The position numbers and the translations under genes are program-made. 53,431 nt of DNA from Pseudomonas sichuanensis (lineage in GTDB: Bacteria; Pseudomonadota; Gammaproteobacteria; Pseudomonadales; Pseudomonadaceae): assembly GCF_003231305.1 (NCBI RefSeq), contig NZ_QKVM01000046.1:1-53431 (forward strand), written 5' to 3'. Below the pieces are notes generated by a model. The model was not told the DNA's origin. It saw only the letters and a program-made list of their open reading frames with translations, and searched no databases. How positions within the stretch are numbered: the stretch's first letter is position 1; every line of letters begins with the position of its first letter. Positions 31,400 through 38,569 of the stretch are shown piece after piece.

Positions 31400-33460
31400 T
31401 CAAGCGCGGGCCTGTTCGGCCTCGAAGTGGTCGTACATGCGCTGAATGGATTTAAAGTCCGGGTGATTGGGGTAGGAGGCGTGCCAGCGGGCCTCTTCGT
31501 CGCTCAGGGCTTCGCCCAGGCGCTGCCGGCTATCGAGCTGTTGCCACCGGTCGTAGCGAGTCATCTCGTTGTCCGGCGCCTTGAACGCGTCGGCTTCCGG
31601 CTCATGTGCCAGGGCGACGAACTTCTCGGCCTCCAGCAAGTGCTGCTGGAAGCGGTCGTCTTCGGCTGGACGCTCGATGACACGCAGCTCGACGTCGTTC
31701 CCGGTGAGCGTCTTGCCCTTCTGAACGAGCTTGGCGAGCTGGCCGCTCACCCGGCGGTCCTGGTCCTTCACGATGCGAGGCATGGCATCAGATGCGTTGC
31801 CATCCAGGATCGCTTGTCCGATCAGGTCGCCATCCAGGGTGAACACCGCCACCTTGCTGGCATCGCGGTAGTCCCAGGCCACCCGCACCTGATCGCCGTG
31901 CAGGGGCACCAGATCCTGCAGGAAGTAGTTGGCTCCATTGGTGCGGACCAGGCCTCGGTGGGTGCGGCGCAGATCCTGCGGCCGCACCAGCAGCATCGAC
32001 AGCTCGGTCGATGGTTGCAGTGCTGCAAAGCCCTCGGCTTCGGCCCGGCGCCAGGCCTCCATTGGAGAGGGATGGCGGAATCGGCCAGTCTCGCTGTCGC
32101 GGATCTTGGTTAACCCACGGTGTGGCGAGTGGTTGTATTCGTCCAGGGCGATGGCCAGGCGCTCGTAGAACTCGTTCAGCGTTGGGATGTGGCGGGGCTG
32201 GCTGCCTTTCTTGAGGTCTGCCCGCGAGATCCGGTGCACCTTGTTGCCGGCCTCGCCATCCATGTCAGCGCCGATGTAGCTGTCGAAGTCCTTGGCCAGT
32301 CTCACCATGATGGTTCGGTGGGCACGCTCAATGACGCCCCGCGCTTGCGAGTTGTAGGGCAGCGAGTGAGTCATCTCGCCCCCGAGTCGCTCGACCACTT
32401 CGCGGATGGTGTCGTTGGCGAAGCCACTGCCGTTGTCCACGTAGAAGACGCGAAACATGCCGACACGGCTGATGCCGCTGTGCAGCGCGTCCAGCGTGGC
32501 CAAGGTGGACTCCGCCACGTTGATGGCGAAGCCCACGATACGGCGGGTTGCCCAGTCGATGATGCTGGTAACTTCCGGTCGGAAGATCTGGCCGCTGTTG
32601 GGGTTGATGACCTCGGCGTCGAACTTGTGCCCGTCAGCGACCCACACGTCGTTCGGCCACATGTGATCGGTGAGGCGCTTGTTATATGGCAGCAGTGCCT
32701 TGGCCTCGCGTGGCCCCATTCGGCCCATTTCACGTGCCTGCGGGGATAGCTTGGCCAGGAAGCGCTGCACCGCATGGAGACTCGGCGCCCCAGGGTATTC
32801 GCGCTGGAATGCCAAATATGCCGCTTGGGCACTTGGCTTCTGGGGACGCTGGTAGTGCTTAAGGAAGTCGGCTGCCCAAACCGGAACACTCATGTTCGGC
32901 TTGCGTCGAGCCGGCGCTAGGGCAACTTCCCCGTGCTTGCGATAGTCCGCCAGCCAGCGCTTGAGGGTGCGCTCGCTCAGGGCGCGGTCGGCGTTCTTGC
33001 GGTCATTCGCACGCTCGGCCCGCTCGGCCAAGTAGGGGCTCAGGCCGCCAGTGCGCGCCAGGCCTACCAAGGTATCGATGGCCCGTTGCTGGGACACGAC
33101 CTTGCTCATCCGCTCGATTTCGCGGATCAACACCATGCGTGCCGCCATCACCGAACGCTGATCATCATTCAAGCGTGACTCTGTAAAGGCGTCACGCTTA
33201 GGCGAGTTAACAACCTGGGCTGCGCCTGGCTGTTGCAGCTGTTGCGCCGGGGCTGGCTCTTGTTGCGCGACCTCGCGCATCAGCAAAGCGGTCTGAGTTT
33301 CCTTAGGCAGCACGGCGAATGAATACTCCTGTCCGCCGCCACGCCCCAGGCGAAGCTGTGCTTCCCAACCCTCGCGTTTTGCACGGGCGTTCACACCCTG
33401 AACGGTGGTTGGCATGCCTGGCAGACCAACCAGGTGTTGAGCAGTGAGCCAATTAAGCAT
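31400..33460 (-). CDS. Transposase A-like (DDE recombinase)
   Basis: A 686-residue transposase. The N-terminus (MLNWLTAQHLVGLPGMPTTVQGVNARAKREGWEAQ) is the Mu DNA-binding winged helix. The helical end-binding region (about 90-250) is followed by the RNase H-like catalytic core with D276 (WVADGHKFD), D342 (FYVDNGSGF) and E378 (ARGVIERAH). A C-terminal β-barrel domain precedes the part that would contact B and ClpX. It cuts phage ends and joins them to target DNA for integration and for replicative transposition. ATG at 33460 overlaps the upstream stop by 8 bp; a longer frame exists but lies within that gene. Confidence 0.95.
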   Translation of the reverse strand: MLNWLTAQHLVGLPGMPTTVQGVNARAKREGWEAQLRLGRGGGQEYSFAVLPKETQTALLMREVAQQEPAPAQQLQQPGAAQVVNSPKRDAFTESRLNDDQRSVMAARMVLIREIERMSKVVSQQRAIDTLVGLARTGGLSPYLAERAERANDRKNADRALSERTLKRWLADYRKHGEVALAPARRKPNMSVPVWAADFLKHYQRPQKPSAQAAYLAFQREYPGAPSLHAVQRFLAKLSPQAREMGRMGPREAKALLPYNKRLTDHMWPNDVWVADGHKFDAEVINPNSGQIFRPEVTSIIDWATRRIVGFAINVAESTLATLDALHSGISRVGMFRVFYVDNGSGFANDTIREVVERLGGEMTHSLPYNSQARGVIERAHRTIMVRLAKDFDSYIGADMDGEAGNKVHRISRADLKKGSQPRHIPTLNEFYERLAIALDEYNHSPHRGLTKIRDSETGRFRHPSPMEAWRRAEAEGFAALQPSTELSMLLVRPQDLRRTHRGLVRTNGANYFLQDLVPLHGDQVRVAWDYRDASKVAVFTLDGDLIGQAILDGNASDAMPRIVKDQDRRVSGQLAKLVQKGKTLTGNDVELRVIERPAEDDRFQQHLLEAEKFVALAHEPEADAFKAPDNEMTRYDRWQQLDSRQRLGEALSDEEARWHASYPNHPDFKSIQRMYDHFEAEQARA

Positions 33461-33893
33461 GGTCACCCCCGAGCATCCGCTTGAGATCGCGGGCCTGGCG
33501 CCCAGCTTCTTCACGGGTGCGCTCCAAACGGCCCAGCTCAGCCAACAGGGCATCACGCCCGTAAGCCACTCGGCCGCCACGTTGAGCAACCAGCCAGTTG
33601 GTGAGGATATGGGTAGCGCAGACCTCTTCGAGGAGGGCAACTCTATAGAAAGGCAGGTTGTGGTCCGTGCGAGCCGGGCTTGACCAAGCGTCCAACATGG
33701 CCTTGCTCACATCGTCGCCAGACAGGCGAGACATGCGTGCGGCCACTTCATAGCGGTCAATGTCGGTGGCCTTGAGCATTTCAGCCACCAGTTCACTGAC
33801 CTGAACCGAGTAGTTGCCCTGGCCAGGCACAGCCAGGACTGGCTGCGGGATCGCGAAGAGATCTAGGGTGCGGTCGTCATGAACACGGCGCAT
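33453..33893 (-). CDS. Conserved early protein between ner and A
   Basis: A 146-residue protein (starting RRVHDDRTLDLFAIPQPVLAVPGQG) found between ner and the transposase. It is mostly helical, with SELVAEMLKATDIDRYEVAARMSRLSGDDVSKAMLDAWSSPARTDHNLPFY and a final coiled coil (LLAELGRLERTREEAGRQARDLKR). It may assist or control transposition, given the position and the 8-bp overlap with A. The function is not known. Confidence 0.72.
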   Translation of the reverse strand: MRRVHDDRTLDLFAIPQPVLAVPGQGNYSVQVSELVAEMLKATDIDRYEVAARMSRLSGDDVSKAMLDAWSSPARTDHNLPFYRVALLEEVCATHILTNWLVAQRGGRVAYGRDALLAELGRLERTREEAGRQARDLKRMLGGDHA

Positions 33894-33895
33894 GG

Positions 33896-34234
33896 CTACA
33901 CCCCCGCGCCCGTTATACGGTGCGAAACAGGAGAGTAACGGCTATCCTTGGCGACGCTACGCGGGAATGTTTCGGCGCGATTCGGTCGTTGACGGCACGG
34001 AGTACCGTCCTGATTCCAGCGCTCAGGCCAAAGCTGCATGGGCTCAACGCCCAGTTTCTGGGCAATGGCGCGCTCGATACGCGGGTACGGCGAAGACTTC
34101 ACCGTACGGATTGCTCGGTCAGTAACGGCCAGCTCGCGCGCCAGTTCGGCGGGTGGGCAGCCATGAATGCGTAGCTGGTATTTGATCCACTCCCAGCGGT
34201 TGGCTGGATCACGTGGCATTTCGGAGATGTTCAT
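33896..34234 (-). CDS. ner: Ner-like DNA-binding protein (extended)
   Basis: A 112-residue protein. Residues about 10-70 (DPANRWEWIKYQLRIHGCPPAELARELAVTDRAIRTVKSSPYPRIERAIAQKLGV) form the Ner/Nlp helix-turn-helix. Mu Ner (75 residues) turns down the early promoter and the repressor promoter. This protein has about 35 additional residues at the C-terminus of basic, Arg/Ser-rich character, probably disordered. ATG at 34234 is used; TTG codons precede it. It lies directly downstream of the early promoter region and opposite to the repressor. Confidence 0.88.
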   Translation of the reverse strand: MNISEMPRDPANRWEWIKYQLRIHGCPPAELARELAVTDRAIRTVKSSPYPRIERAIAQKLGVEPMQLWPERWNQDGTPCRQRPNRAETFPRSVAKDSRYSPVSHRITGAGV

Positions 34235-34293
34235 CTGCAACAACCATCTTGGCGGGTGGTTTTTTTGGGCTGTCTAACGCCCTGTTGCGGATA

Positions 34294-34322
34294 AACATAG
34301 AACCATAGAGCTTAAAAATCAA
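34294..34322 (-). promoter_or_regulatory. Candidate early promoter Pe
   Basis: On the minus strand TTGATT and TATGTT are separated by 17 bp, a plausible σ70 promoter 60 bp upstream of ner. An operator-like GAGCTTAAAA (34308-34317) falls in the spacer, so repressor binding there could block early transcription. Confidence 0.5.
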
Positions 34323-34467
34323 CACCAGAGAGCTTGTTTCAAGTTCATTTTTCACCCATATGGTGCTACCAGTTTGGAAAATACAGGTAAATCAAGGACT
34401 TGCGAGAACTTGAAAGTGGAAGGTTTGGAGGGCGATTCGCTTTCAAGTTCGCCCCTGGAGCTTGAAA
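34308..34467. promoter_or_regulatory. Operator-like repeats (TTTCAAGTTC) at the repressor gene
   Basis: Five copies of one 10-bp sequence in either orientation: GAGCTTAAAA 34308-34317, TTTCAAGTTC 34337-34346, GAACTTGAAA 34406-34415, TTTCAAGTTC 34441-34450 and GAGCTTGAAA 34458-34467. The last two form an inverted pair with a 7-bp spacer. They extend from the early promoter into the repressor reading frame. Binding sites for the prophage repressor are the likely meaning. Confidence 0.55.
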
Positions 34468-35120
34468 CCGGAAAATTCAGTGAGCGCTTGCGTGAGGCTA
34501 TAGGGGCTCAATCTGTTCTTGCCTTCTCCAAAAGGTGCGGAATCAGCGATAGCTTGGTCAGGAAGTACCTGGCAGGTTCGCTCCCTGGTACTGACAACCT
34601 GGTGGTGATGGCGAAAGCTGCTGGGGTCAGCATCGCCTGGCTGGCGGCTGGCGAGGGAGATAAGGTCGCTCAGGCTGCACCTGCCCGAGCCAATGAGGAC
34701 GATGCCTACGCATACGTCCCACTCTACGACGCTCGCTGTAGCGCAGGGAGCGGGGCTTGGAACGAGCGTAGCCGTGTGCTGGTGAACCTTTCGTTCACTC
34801 GCTACAGCCTTCGTAAACAAGGGCTCTCGCCAGCCAATCTCGCCTGTCTTCGCGTGGATGGCGACTCAATGACTGGTCTGCTTGAAGATGGCGATACGGT
34901 CATGATCGACCAAAGCCGCAATACGCTTGAGGGTGAGGGTGTCTACGTCTTGCTGCTAGATGATCATCTGTACGCCAAGTTACTGCAGCGGCAGTTCGAT
35001 GGCTCAGTGCTGATCATCAGTCACAACAAGGCCTACAAAGAGCTGACCGTGCCGCGTGATCGCCTCGATGAGCTACAGATTGTCGGGCGTGTAGTTTGGT
35101 CCGGCGGCTGGATGATCTGA
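34374..35120 (+). CDS. Prophage repressor (CI/LexA-like, HTH plus S24 peptidase)
   Basis: Up to 248 residues. The HTH domain is at about residues 34-95 (FSERLREAIGAQSVLAFSKRCGISDSLVRKYL). The peptidase S24 domain is at about 110-245, with the catalytic serine in LRVDGDSMTGLLEDGD, a lysine expected in the YAKLLQRQF region and a cleavage site of Ala-Gly type near RCSAGSG. It keeps the early promoter silent; RecA-stimulated self-cleavage would give SOS induction, unlike the Mu c protein. It is on the plus strand, divergent from ner. The start is uncertain: TTG at 34374 and GTG at 34416 are both in frame and neither has a good ribosome binding site. Confidence 0.88.
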   Translation: MENTGKSRTCENLKVEGLEGDSLSSSPLELETGKFSERLREAIGAQSVLAFSKRCGISDSLVRKYLAGSLPGTDNLVVMAKAAGVSIAWLAAGEGDKVAQAAPARANEDDAYAYVPLYDARCSAGSGAWNERSRVLVNLSFTRYSLRKQGLSPANLACLRVDGDSMTGLLEDGDTVMIDQSRNTLEGEGVYVLLLDDHLYAKLLQRQFDGSVLIISHNKAYKELTVPRDRLDELQIVGRVVWSGGWMI

Positions 35121-35346
35121 CGCCCTAGTGTGTCAGACCAGATTGCCCACCCCGAATCGTAGTGCCAAATACCCCTGCCATAACCGCGCTTAAGCTGGTT
35201 TCCGGTATTTGGCACTGCTTTTGCCACTTCCCGGTTCTTCGCCTCCCCACACCCCGCGTCCTGTCTGGCCTGCCCGGATTAACCCAGGTCATCCCACAAA
35301 GACCCACCACCCCTTTGACATATGCCATCTCTACCGCTTGCTCACA
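35121..35346. other. Prophage left end, no gene
   Basis: A 226-bp stretch without a gene between the repressor stop and the left terminus. AGTGCCAAATACC (35161-35173) and GGTATTTGGCACT (35204-35216) form a perfect 13-bp inverted repeat holding two TTGGCAC transposase-type sites in opposite orientation. Near the terminus, ATGGCA at about 35323-35328 may be a degenerate third site at a distance like that of the first right-end site. The terminal bases read inward are TGTGAGCAAGCG. The inverted repeat could also work as the repressor transcript terminator, although no T-run follows. Confidence 0.65.
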
Positions 35347-35351
35347 GTATG
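35347..35351. repeat. 5-bp target-site duplication, left copy
   Basis: GTATG follows the CA of the left end and matches 255-259. Confidence 0.85.
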
Positions 35352-35506
35352 AATGGAGCGAGCGGTTTTTGGTTACTTTTTTCCAAGAAAAAAAGTAACC
35401 CGCCGTAAGGGCGGAAAGGTGACTACGCGTCGACATCACAAATGAATGCGCATACAACTTTCAAAACCAACACCCAACACCCAACACCCAAAAACTAGCA
35501 ACCAAC
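35352..35506. repeat. Host intergenic repeat module, part left of prophage
   Basis: No gene is present. Reading the plus strand: a hairpin with GGTTACTTTTTT/AAAAAAAGTAACC arms (35371-35400), CCGCC/GGCGG arms (35400-35414), a 27-of-30 match to the motif at the window end (minus strand, 35443-35475), and three CCAACAC heptamers (35467-35487). The first hairpin is rich in A/T and could end transcription. The prophage is inserted in this element. It lies directly downstream of the anti-sigma gene. Confidence 0.6.
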
Positions 35507-36259
35507 TCACAAACTCAGATTCAAAGCCCGCCGCAACTCCTCCCCCCGACTATCATCCACCGCACTGACCAACGCAAAGTTGTAATCCCCATGGGACCAG
35601 TACCGCGCCTCCAACCCCCCATCGGTACGCTGCCCACTGGGCATCCGCTCGAACCGCTCACCAGGCGAGCGCAAGAACAGACTGATCCGCTGCCCCTGCC
35701 CATCCTCGAACACCAACAGCGCCGCCGGCCCCACCTCGTTGCTCAACAGCCGCGCCCCCACCGGCTGAAAGCCGTACCCGCTCAAATCAGGCAACTGCCC
35801 GACCCGATTGAAATGCCGCCCCAGCCAAGCCTGCAGCCGCCCCGGATCACTCGCCTGGATATCGAGCGTGGACGCCTCGGCAAACATCCGGTGCGCCTGC
35901 ACCGCATCGGCCATGGGCAACCCAGCGACTACCAACGTCGCCTCCCGCGCCTGCCAGCCACCGAGCCCCCCCAACCCCACCGCCAGCACCAGCACCGCCG
36001 CCGAGGCCAGCCGCCGCTGCCGACGCTGGCGCAAGCGACGGCGCAGCGGGGCAAGATCCAGTTCAGGGTCAACGGGGCGCTCGGCAAACCCCGCCAGGGC
36101 CGCACGCAGGCGCCGAGCATCGCTGCGCCAGGCCTCGATCCGCGCCGCTTCCTGCGGGTTGGCTGCCAGCCAGGCCGCCACTTGCGCCCGGCGCTCAGGC
36201 GTCAGGCGTTCGTCAATGTAGGCGTGCAGCTCGTGCTCGGTGGGGATCAGACGGGTCAT
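35507..36259 (-). CDS. Anti-sigma factor of the ECF pair
   Basis: A 250-residue membrane-anchored anti-sigma factor. The N-terminal cytoplasmic domain (TEHELHAYIDERLTPERRAQVAAWLAANPQEAARIEAWR) is of the ASD type that binds sigma. One transmembrane helix follows (LASAAVLVLAVGLGGLGGW, about 85-104), and the periplasmic part (about 105-250) would sense stress. It overlaps the sigma gene by 4 bp, so the two are co-translated. Unlike ChrR-type factors, no zinc HxxxCxxC motif is visible. The signal may be oxidative, given the divergent SrpA-like gene. Confidence 0.85.
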   Translation of the reverse strand: MTRLIPTEHELHAYIDERLTPERRAQVAAWLAANPQEAARIEAWRSDARRLRAALAGFAERPVDPELDLAPLRRRLRQRRQRRLASAAVLVLAVGLGGLGGWQAREATLVVAGLPMADAVQAHRMFAEASTLDIQASDPGRLQAWLGRHFNRVGQLPDLSGYGFQPVGARLLSNEVGPAALLVFEDGQGQRISLFLRSPGERFERMPSGQRTDGGLEARYWSHGDYNFALVSAVDDSRGEELRRALNLSL

Positions 36260-36774
36260 TTGAGTCTCCGCAGGGACGTTGGCGCCGGGTTGCCCTCGGT
36301 CAGTTCACGCAAGGCGGCGCGGGCGCGCGACAGGCGCGACATCACCGTGCCGATGGGGATACCGAGGGTTTCGGCGGCCTCCTTGTAGCTCAAACCCTCG
36401 ACGCTGACTAGCAACAGCAGCGCCCGTTGCTCGGCCGACAGCCGCGCGAATGCCTGCAGGTCGGCCTGGGCCAGCACGATGCTCTCGGTATCACCGCCCA
36501 GCGGCTCCTCGGCCTGGCTGCGGCCGAACCAGGCCAGCCAGCGCGTATGCAGGCGTTCGCGGCGTTTGCCGTCGAGAAACAGCCGGTAAAGGATGGTGAA
36601 CAGCCAGGGCCGCAGGCTGTCCATCTCGCGCTGCTGGCCGCGCCGGCTGAGCGCGCGCTCAACCGTGGCCTGAACCAGGTCGTCGGCGCTGCTGGCTTCG
36701 CGGGTCAGCCACAGGGCGAAGCGGCGCAGGCGCTGCAGCAGCTCGCGCCATTGATGGTCGTCCAGGTCGTGCAT
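36256..36774 (-). CDS. ECF-family RNA polymerase sigma factor
   Basis: A 172-residue ECF sigma. Region 2 is at about 10-75 (LWLTREASSADDLVQATVERALSRR, LRPWLFTILYRLFLD) and region 4 at about 110-165 (FARLSAEQRALLLLVSVEGLSYKEAAETLGIPIGTVMSRLSRARAALR). It directs polymerase to promoters of GGAATA/CGTC type. ATG at 36774 (MHDLDDHQW) is chosen; a longer frame adds 7 residues. The promoter at 36818-36842 upstream of it has the same elements as that of the divergent SrpA operon, so it probably controls itself. Confidence 0.92.
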   Translation of the reverse strand: MHDLDDHQWRELLQRLRRFALWLTREASSADDLVQATVERALSRRGQQREMDSLRPWLFTILYRLFLDGKRRERLHTRWLAWFGRSQAEEPLGGDTESIVLAQADLQAFARLSAEQRALLLLVSVEGLSYKEAAETLGIPIGTVMSRLSRARAALRELTEGNPAPTSLRRLK

Positions 36775-36817
36775 GGTCGGGTTCCAGGCCCCCAATGGGC
36801 AGTCAGTGTAAGAGGCA

Positions 36818-36842
36818 GACGGCGCAAGCGAAAATCTATTCC
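36818..36842 (-). promoter_or_regulatory. ECF-type promoter of the sigma/anti-sigma operon
   Basis: On the minus strand GGAATA (36842-36837) and CGTC (36821-36818) are 15 bp apart, 43 bp upstream of the sigma ATG. The sequence and spacing are identical to those of the divergent promoter. Confidence 0.6.
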
Positions 36843-36849
36843 CGGATCT

Positions 36850-36874
36850 GGAATAAAAGAGTGGGCCGCCCGTC
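36850..36874 (+). promoter_or_regulatory. ECF-type promoter of the srpA-like operon
   Basis: GGAATA at 36850-36855 and CGTC at 36871-36874 with a 15-bp spacer, 33 bp upstream of the ATG at 36908. It is a mirror of the promoter at 36818-36842; the two -35 elements form TATTCC-N7-GGAATA. Confidence 0.62.
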
Positions 36875-36907
36875 GTACCGGCTCATTCACCGCCACCGGA
36901 TCGCCCC

Positions 36908-37954
36908 ATGAACACACCCTTGCACGGCCCCGCCAAAGCCCTGCGCCTGGCCGCCATCGGCGTCACGCTGGCCGCCCTCGGCGCGGGCTTCGCCTATGCC
37001 GCCGGCTGGATCGGCGCCGCCAAGCTCACGCCCCAGCGCATCATCGACACCTTTGAAGCCCAGGCCGGCCATCACCCCGGCTACCGGAAAAACCACGCCA
37101 AGGGCCTGTGCGTGAGCGGTTACTTCCAAAGCAGCGGCCAGGCCGCGCCGTTTTCAACGGCCCGGGTGTTCAGCCAGCAGAAGGTGCCGGTGATCGGCCG
37201 CTTCGCCATCGGCGGCGCCAACCCGTTCGCCCCGGACACCGCGGTGCCGGTGCGCAGCCTGGCCATCGAGCTGAACAGCGATGACGGCCAGGTCTGGCGT
37301 ACCGGCATGAACAACCCGCCAGTGCTGGCGGTCAGCACGCCCGAAGCCTTCTATGACCAGGTGCTGGCCAGCACCCCGGTGCCGGCCACCGGCAAGCCCG
37401 ACCCGGCCAGGCTCCAGGCATTCTTTGCCGCCCACCCGGAAAGCGCGGCATTCCGCCAATGGGCGGCGGGCTATAAACCCAGCGACAGCTTTGCCAGTAC
37501 CGCCTACAACAGCATCAACGCCTTCCGCCTGATCGACGCCCACGGCAACAAGCACCCGGTGCGCTGGACGCTGGAGCCACAGACGCCGTTCGCCGCCCTG
37601 CCCACCCAGGTCGATGACAAGCAGTTCCTCCAGCACGACCTCGCCCAGCGCCTGGCGCAAGGCCCGTTGCGCTGGACCCTGCGCCTGACCCTGGCCGAGC
37701 CCGGCGACCCGGTCAACGACCCGGCCCGCCCCTGGCCCAGCGAGCGGCGCAGCATCGACGCCGGCACCCTGGTGCTGGAGCAGGTGGACGGCCCCGAACA
37801 GGGTGCCTGCCGCGACCTCAACTTCGACCCGTTGATCCTGCCCCACGGCATCGAAGCGTCCGACGACCCGATCCTCGCCGCCCGCTCGGCGGCCTACTCG
37901 GTATCGTTCAACCGCCGCAGCCATGAAGCCCTGAGCGAAGGAGCCCGCCCATGA
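36908..37954 (+). CDS. Catalase-related haem peroxidase (SrpA-like)
   Basis: A 348-residue protein of the catalase-related SrpA-type family. An N-terminal hydrophobic segment (ALRLAAIGVTLAALGAGFAYAAGW) exports or anchors it in the periplasm. Distal histidine H63 is in YRKNHAKGLCVSGYF, and the haem-ligand tyrosine Y330 is in RSAAYSVSFNRR. It probably destroys peroxides, using electrons passed by the cytochrome b561 encoded downstream with a 4-bp overlap. It is shorter than true catalases (about 480) but normal for this family. Control by the divergent ECF sigma is supported by the promoter. Confidence 0.9.
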   Translation: MNTPLHGPAKALRLAAIGVTLAALGAGFAYAAGWIGAAKLTPQRIIDTFEAQAGHHPGYRKNHAKGLCVSGYFQSSGQAAPFSTARVFSQQKVPVIGRFAIGGANPFAPDTAVPVRSLAIELNSDDGQVWRTGMNNPPVLAVSTPEAFYDQVLASTPVPATGKPDPARLQAFFAAHPESAAFRQWAAGYKPSDSFASTAYNSINAFRLIDAHGNKHPVRWTLEPQTPFAALPTQVDDKQFLQHDLAQRLAQGPLRWTLRLTLAEPGDPVNDPARPWPSERRSIDAGTLVLEQVDGPEQGACRDLNFDPLILPHGIEASDDPILAARSAAYSVSFNRRSHEALSEGARP

Positions 37955-38484
37955 CCCCCGCCGCTTTCCACCCCCTGGCCCGCCTGGTGCACTGGCTGAT
38001 GGCGGTGCTGATCCTGGCCATGTTGTTCATCGGCGTGAGCATGGTCAGCGACCTGTCCACCCGCCATCCATTGATGGTCGAACTGCACAAGGCCACCGGC
38101 CTGGCCCTGCTGGTGCTGGTGATACTGCGCATCTGCCTGCGCCTGAGTCTGCCGCACCCGCAGCTACCGCGCGACCTGCCCGCCATTCAACGCCTGGCCG
38201 CCGGCGCCTCGCACCTGCTGCTGTACGCCCTGATGCTGGCCATGCCGCTCTTGGGCTGGGCGATGCTTTCGGCGGGCGGCTATCCACGCCCGCTACAGCT
38301 GCCCGCCATCGCCCCCCACGACCTGCAACTGTACGCTGTGCTGCGCCAGGCCCACGGTTGGGCGGGCTACCTGTTGTTCGCCACCGTGCTGGTGCATTTG
38401 GGCGCGGCGCTGATGCATGCCCTGGTGCGCCGCGACGGCGTGTTGCGTAGCATGTGGCCCGGCCCGTTGCGCCGGGGTGAATGA
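37951..38484 (+). CDS. Cytochrome b561
   Basis: A 177-residue membrane cytochrome b561 with four transmembrane helices (about 10-30, 45-63, 82-103 and 133-155). Haem-ligand histidines are expected in LARLVHWLMA (helix 1), LMVELHKATG, and the LRQAHGWAGYLLFATVLVHLGAALMHALV region. It moves electrons from the quinol pool to periplasmic partners, here most likely the SrpA-like peroxidase. The pair with ECF sigma is a conserved arrangement in proteobacteria. Confidence 0.9.
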   Translation: MTPAAFHPLARLVHWLMAVLILAMLFIGVSMVSDLSTRHPLMVELHKATGLALLVLVILRICLRLSLPHPQLPRDLPAIQRLAAGASHLLLYALMLAMPLLGWAMLSAGGYPRPLQLPAIAPHDLQLYAVLRQAHGWAGYLLFATVLVHLGAALMHALVRRDGVLRSMWPGPLRRGE

Positions 38485-38516
38485 ATACCGGCGGCCGCGC
38501 GGGGTCGACAGATGTA

Positions 38517-38535
38517 AATAATGATTACTAACATC
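38517..38535 (+). promoter_or_regulatory. Possible Fur-box-like site before the MFS gene
   Basis: The 19 bp beginning AATAATGATTACTAA agree at 13 of 19 positions with the classical Fur consensus. They lie 35 bp upstream of the MFS ATG. A weak match: iron control is a possibility, not a conclusion. Confidence 0.35.
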
Positions 38536-38569
38536 GGCACTTATTCCGCCGAACTGCCACGGACTGCAC

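Larger units (their letters stand above)
260..35346 (-). mobile_element. Mu-like transposable prophage, complete
   Basis: The element is 35,087 bp, begins with TG and ends with CA, and is flanked by GTATG on both sides. Read inward, its termini are TGTAAGCGCGCG (right) and TGTGAGCAAGCG (left), agreeing at 9 of 12 positions. It encodes a DDE transposase, a B-type ATPase, Ner, a repressor, GemA, Mor, a lysis cassette and the full Mu-order head and contractile-tail set. All genes run on the minus strand except the repressor and one small membrane protein. No frameshifted or truncated essential gene was seen, so it is probably functional. The early genes resemble Pseudomonas transposable phages of the B3/D3112 type, while head and tail follow Mu; this mosaic view rests on family recognition. 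Confidence 0.95.

Noticed and set aside
260..35346. Site-specific integrase-type prophage with tRNA attachment site
   Set aside because: No integrase or tRNA gene is present; the DDE transposase and 5-bp duplication show a transposable phage.
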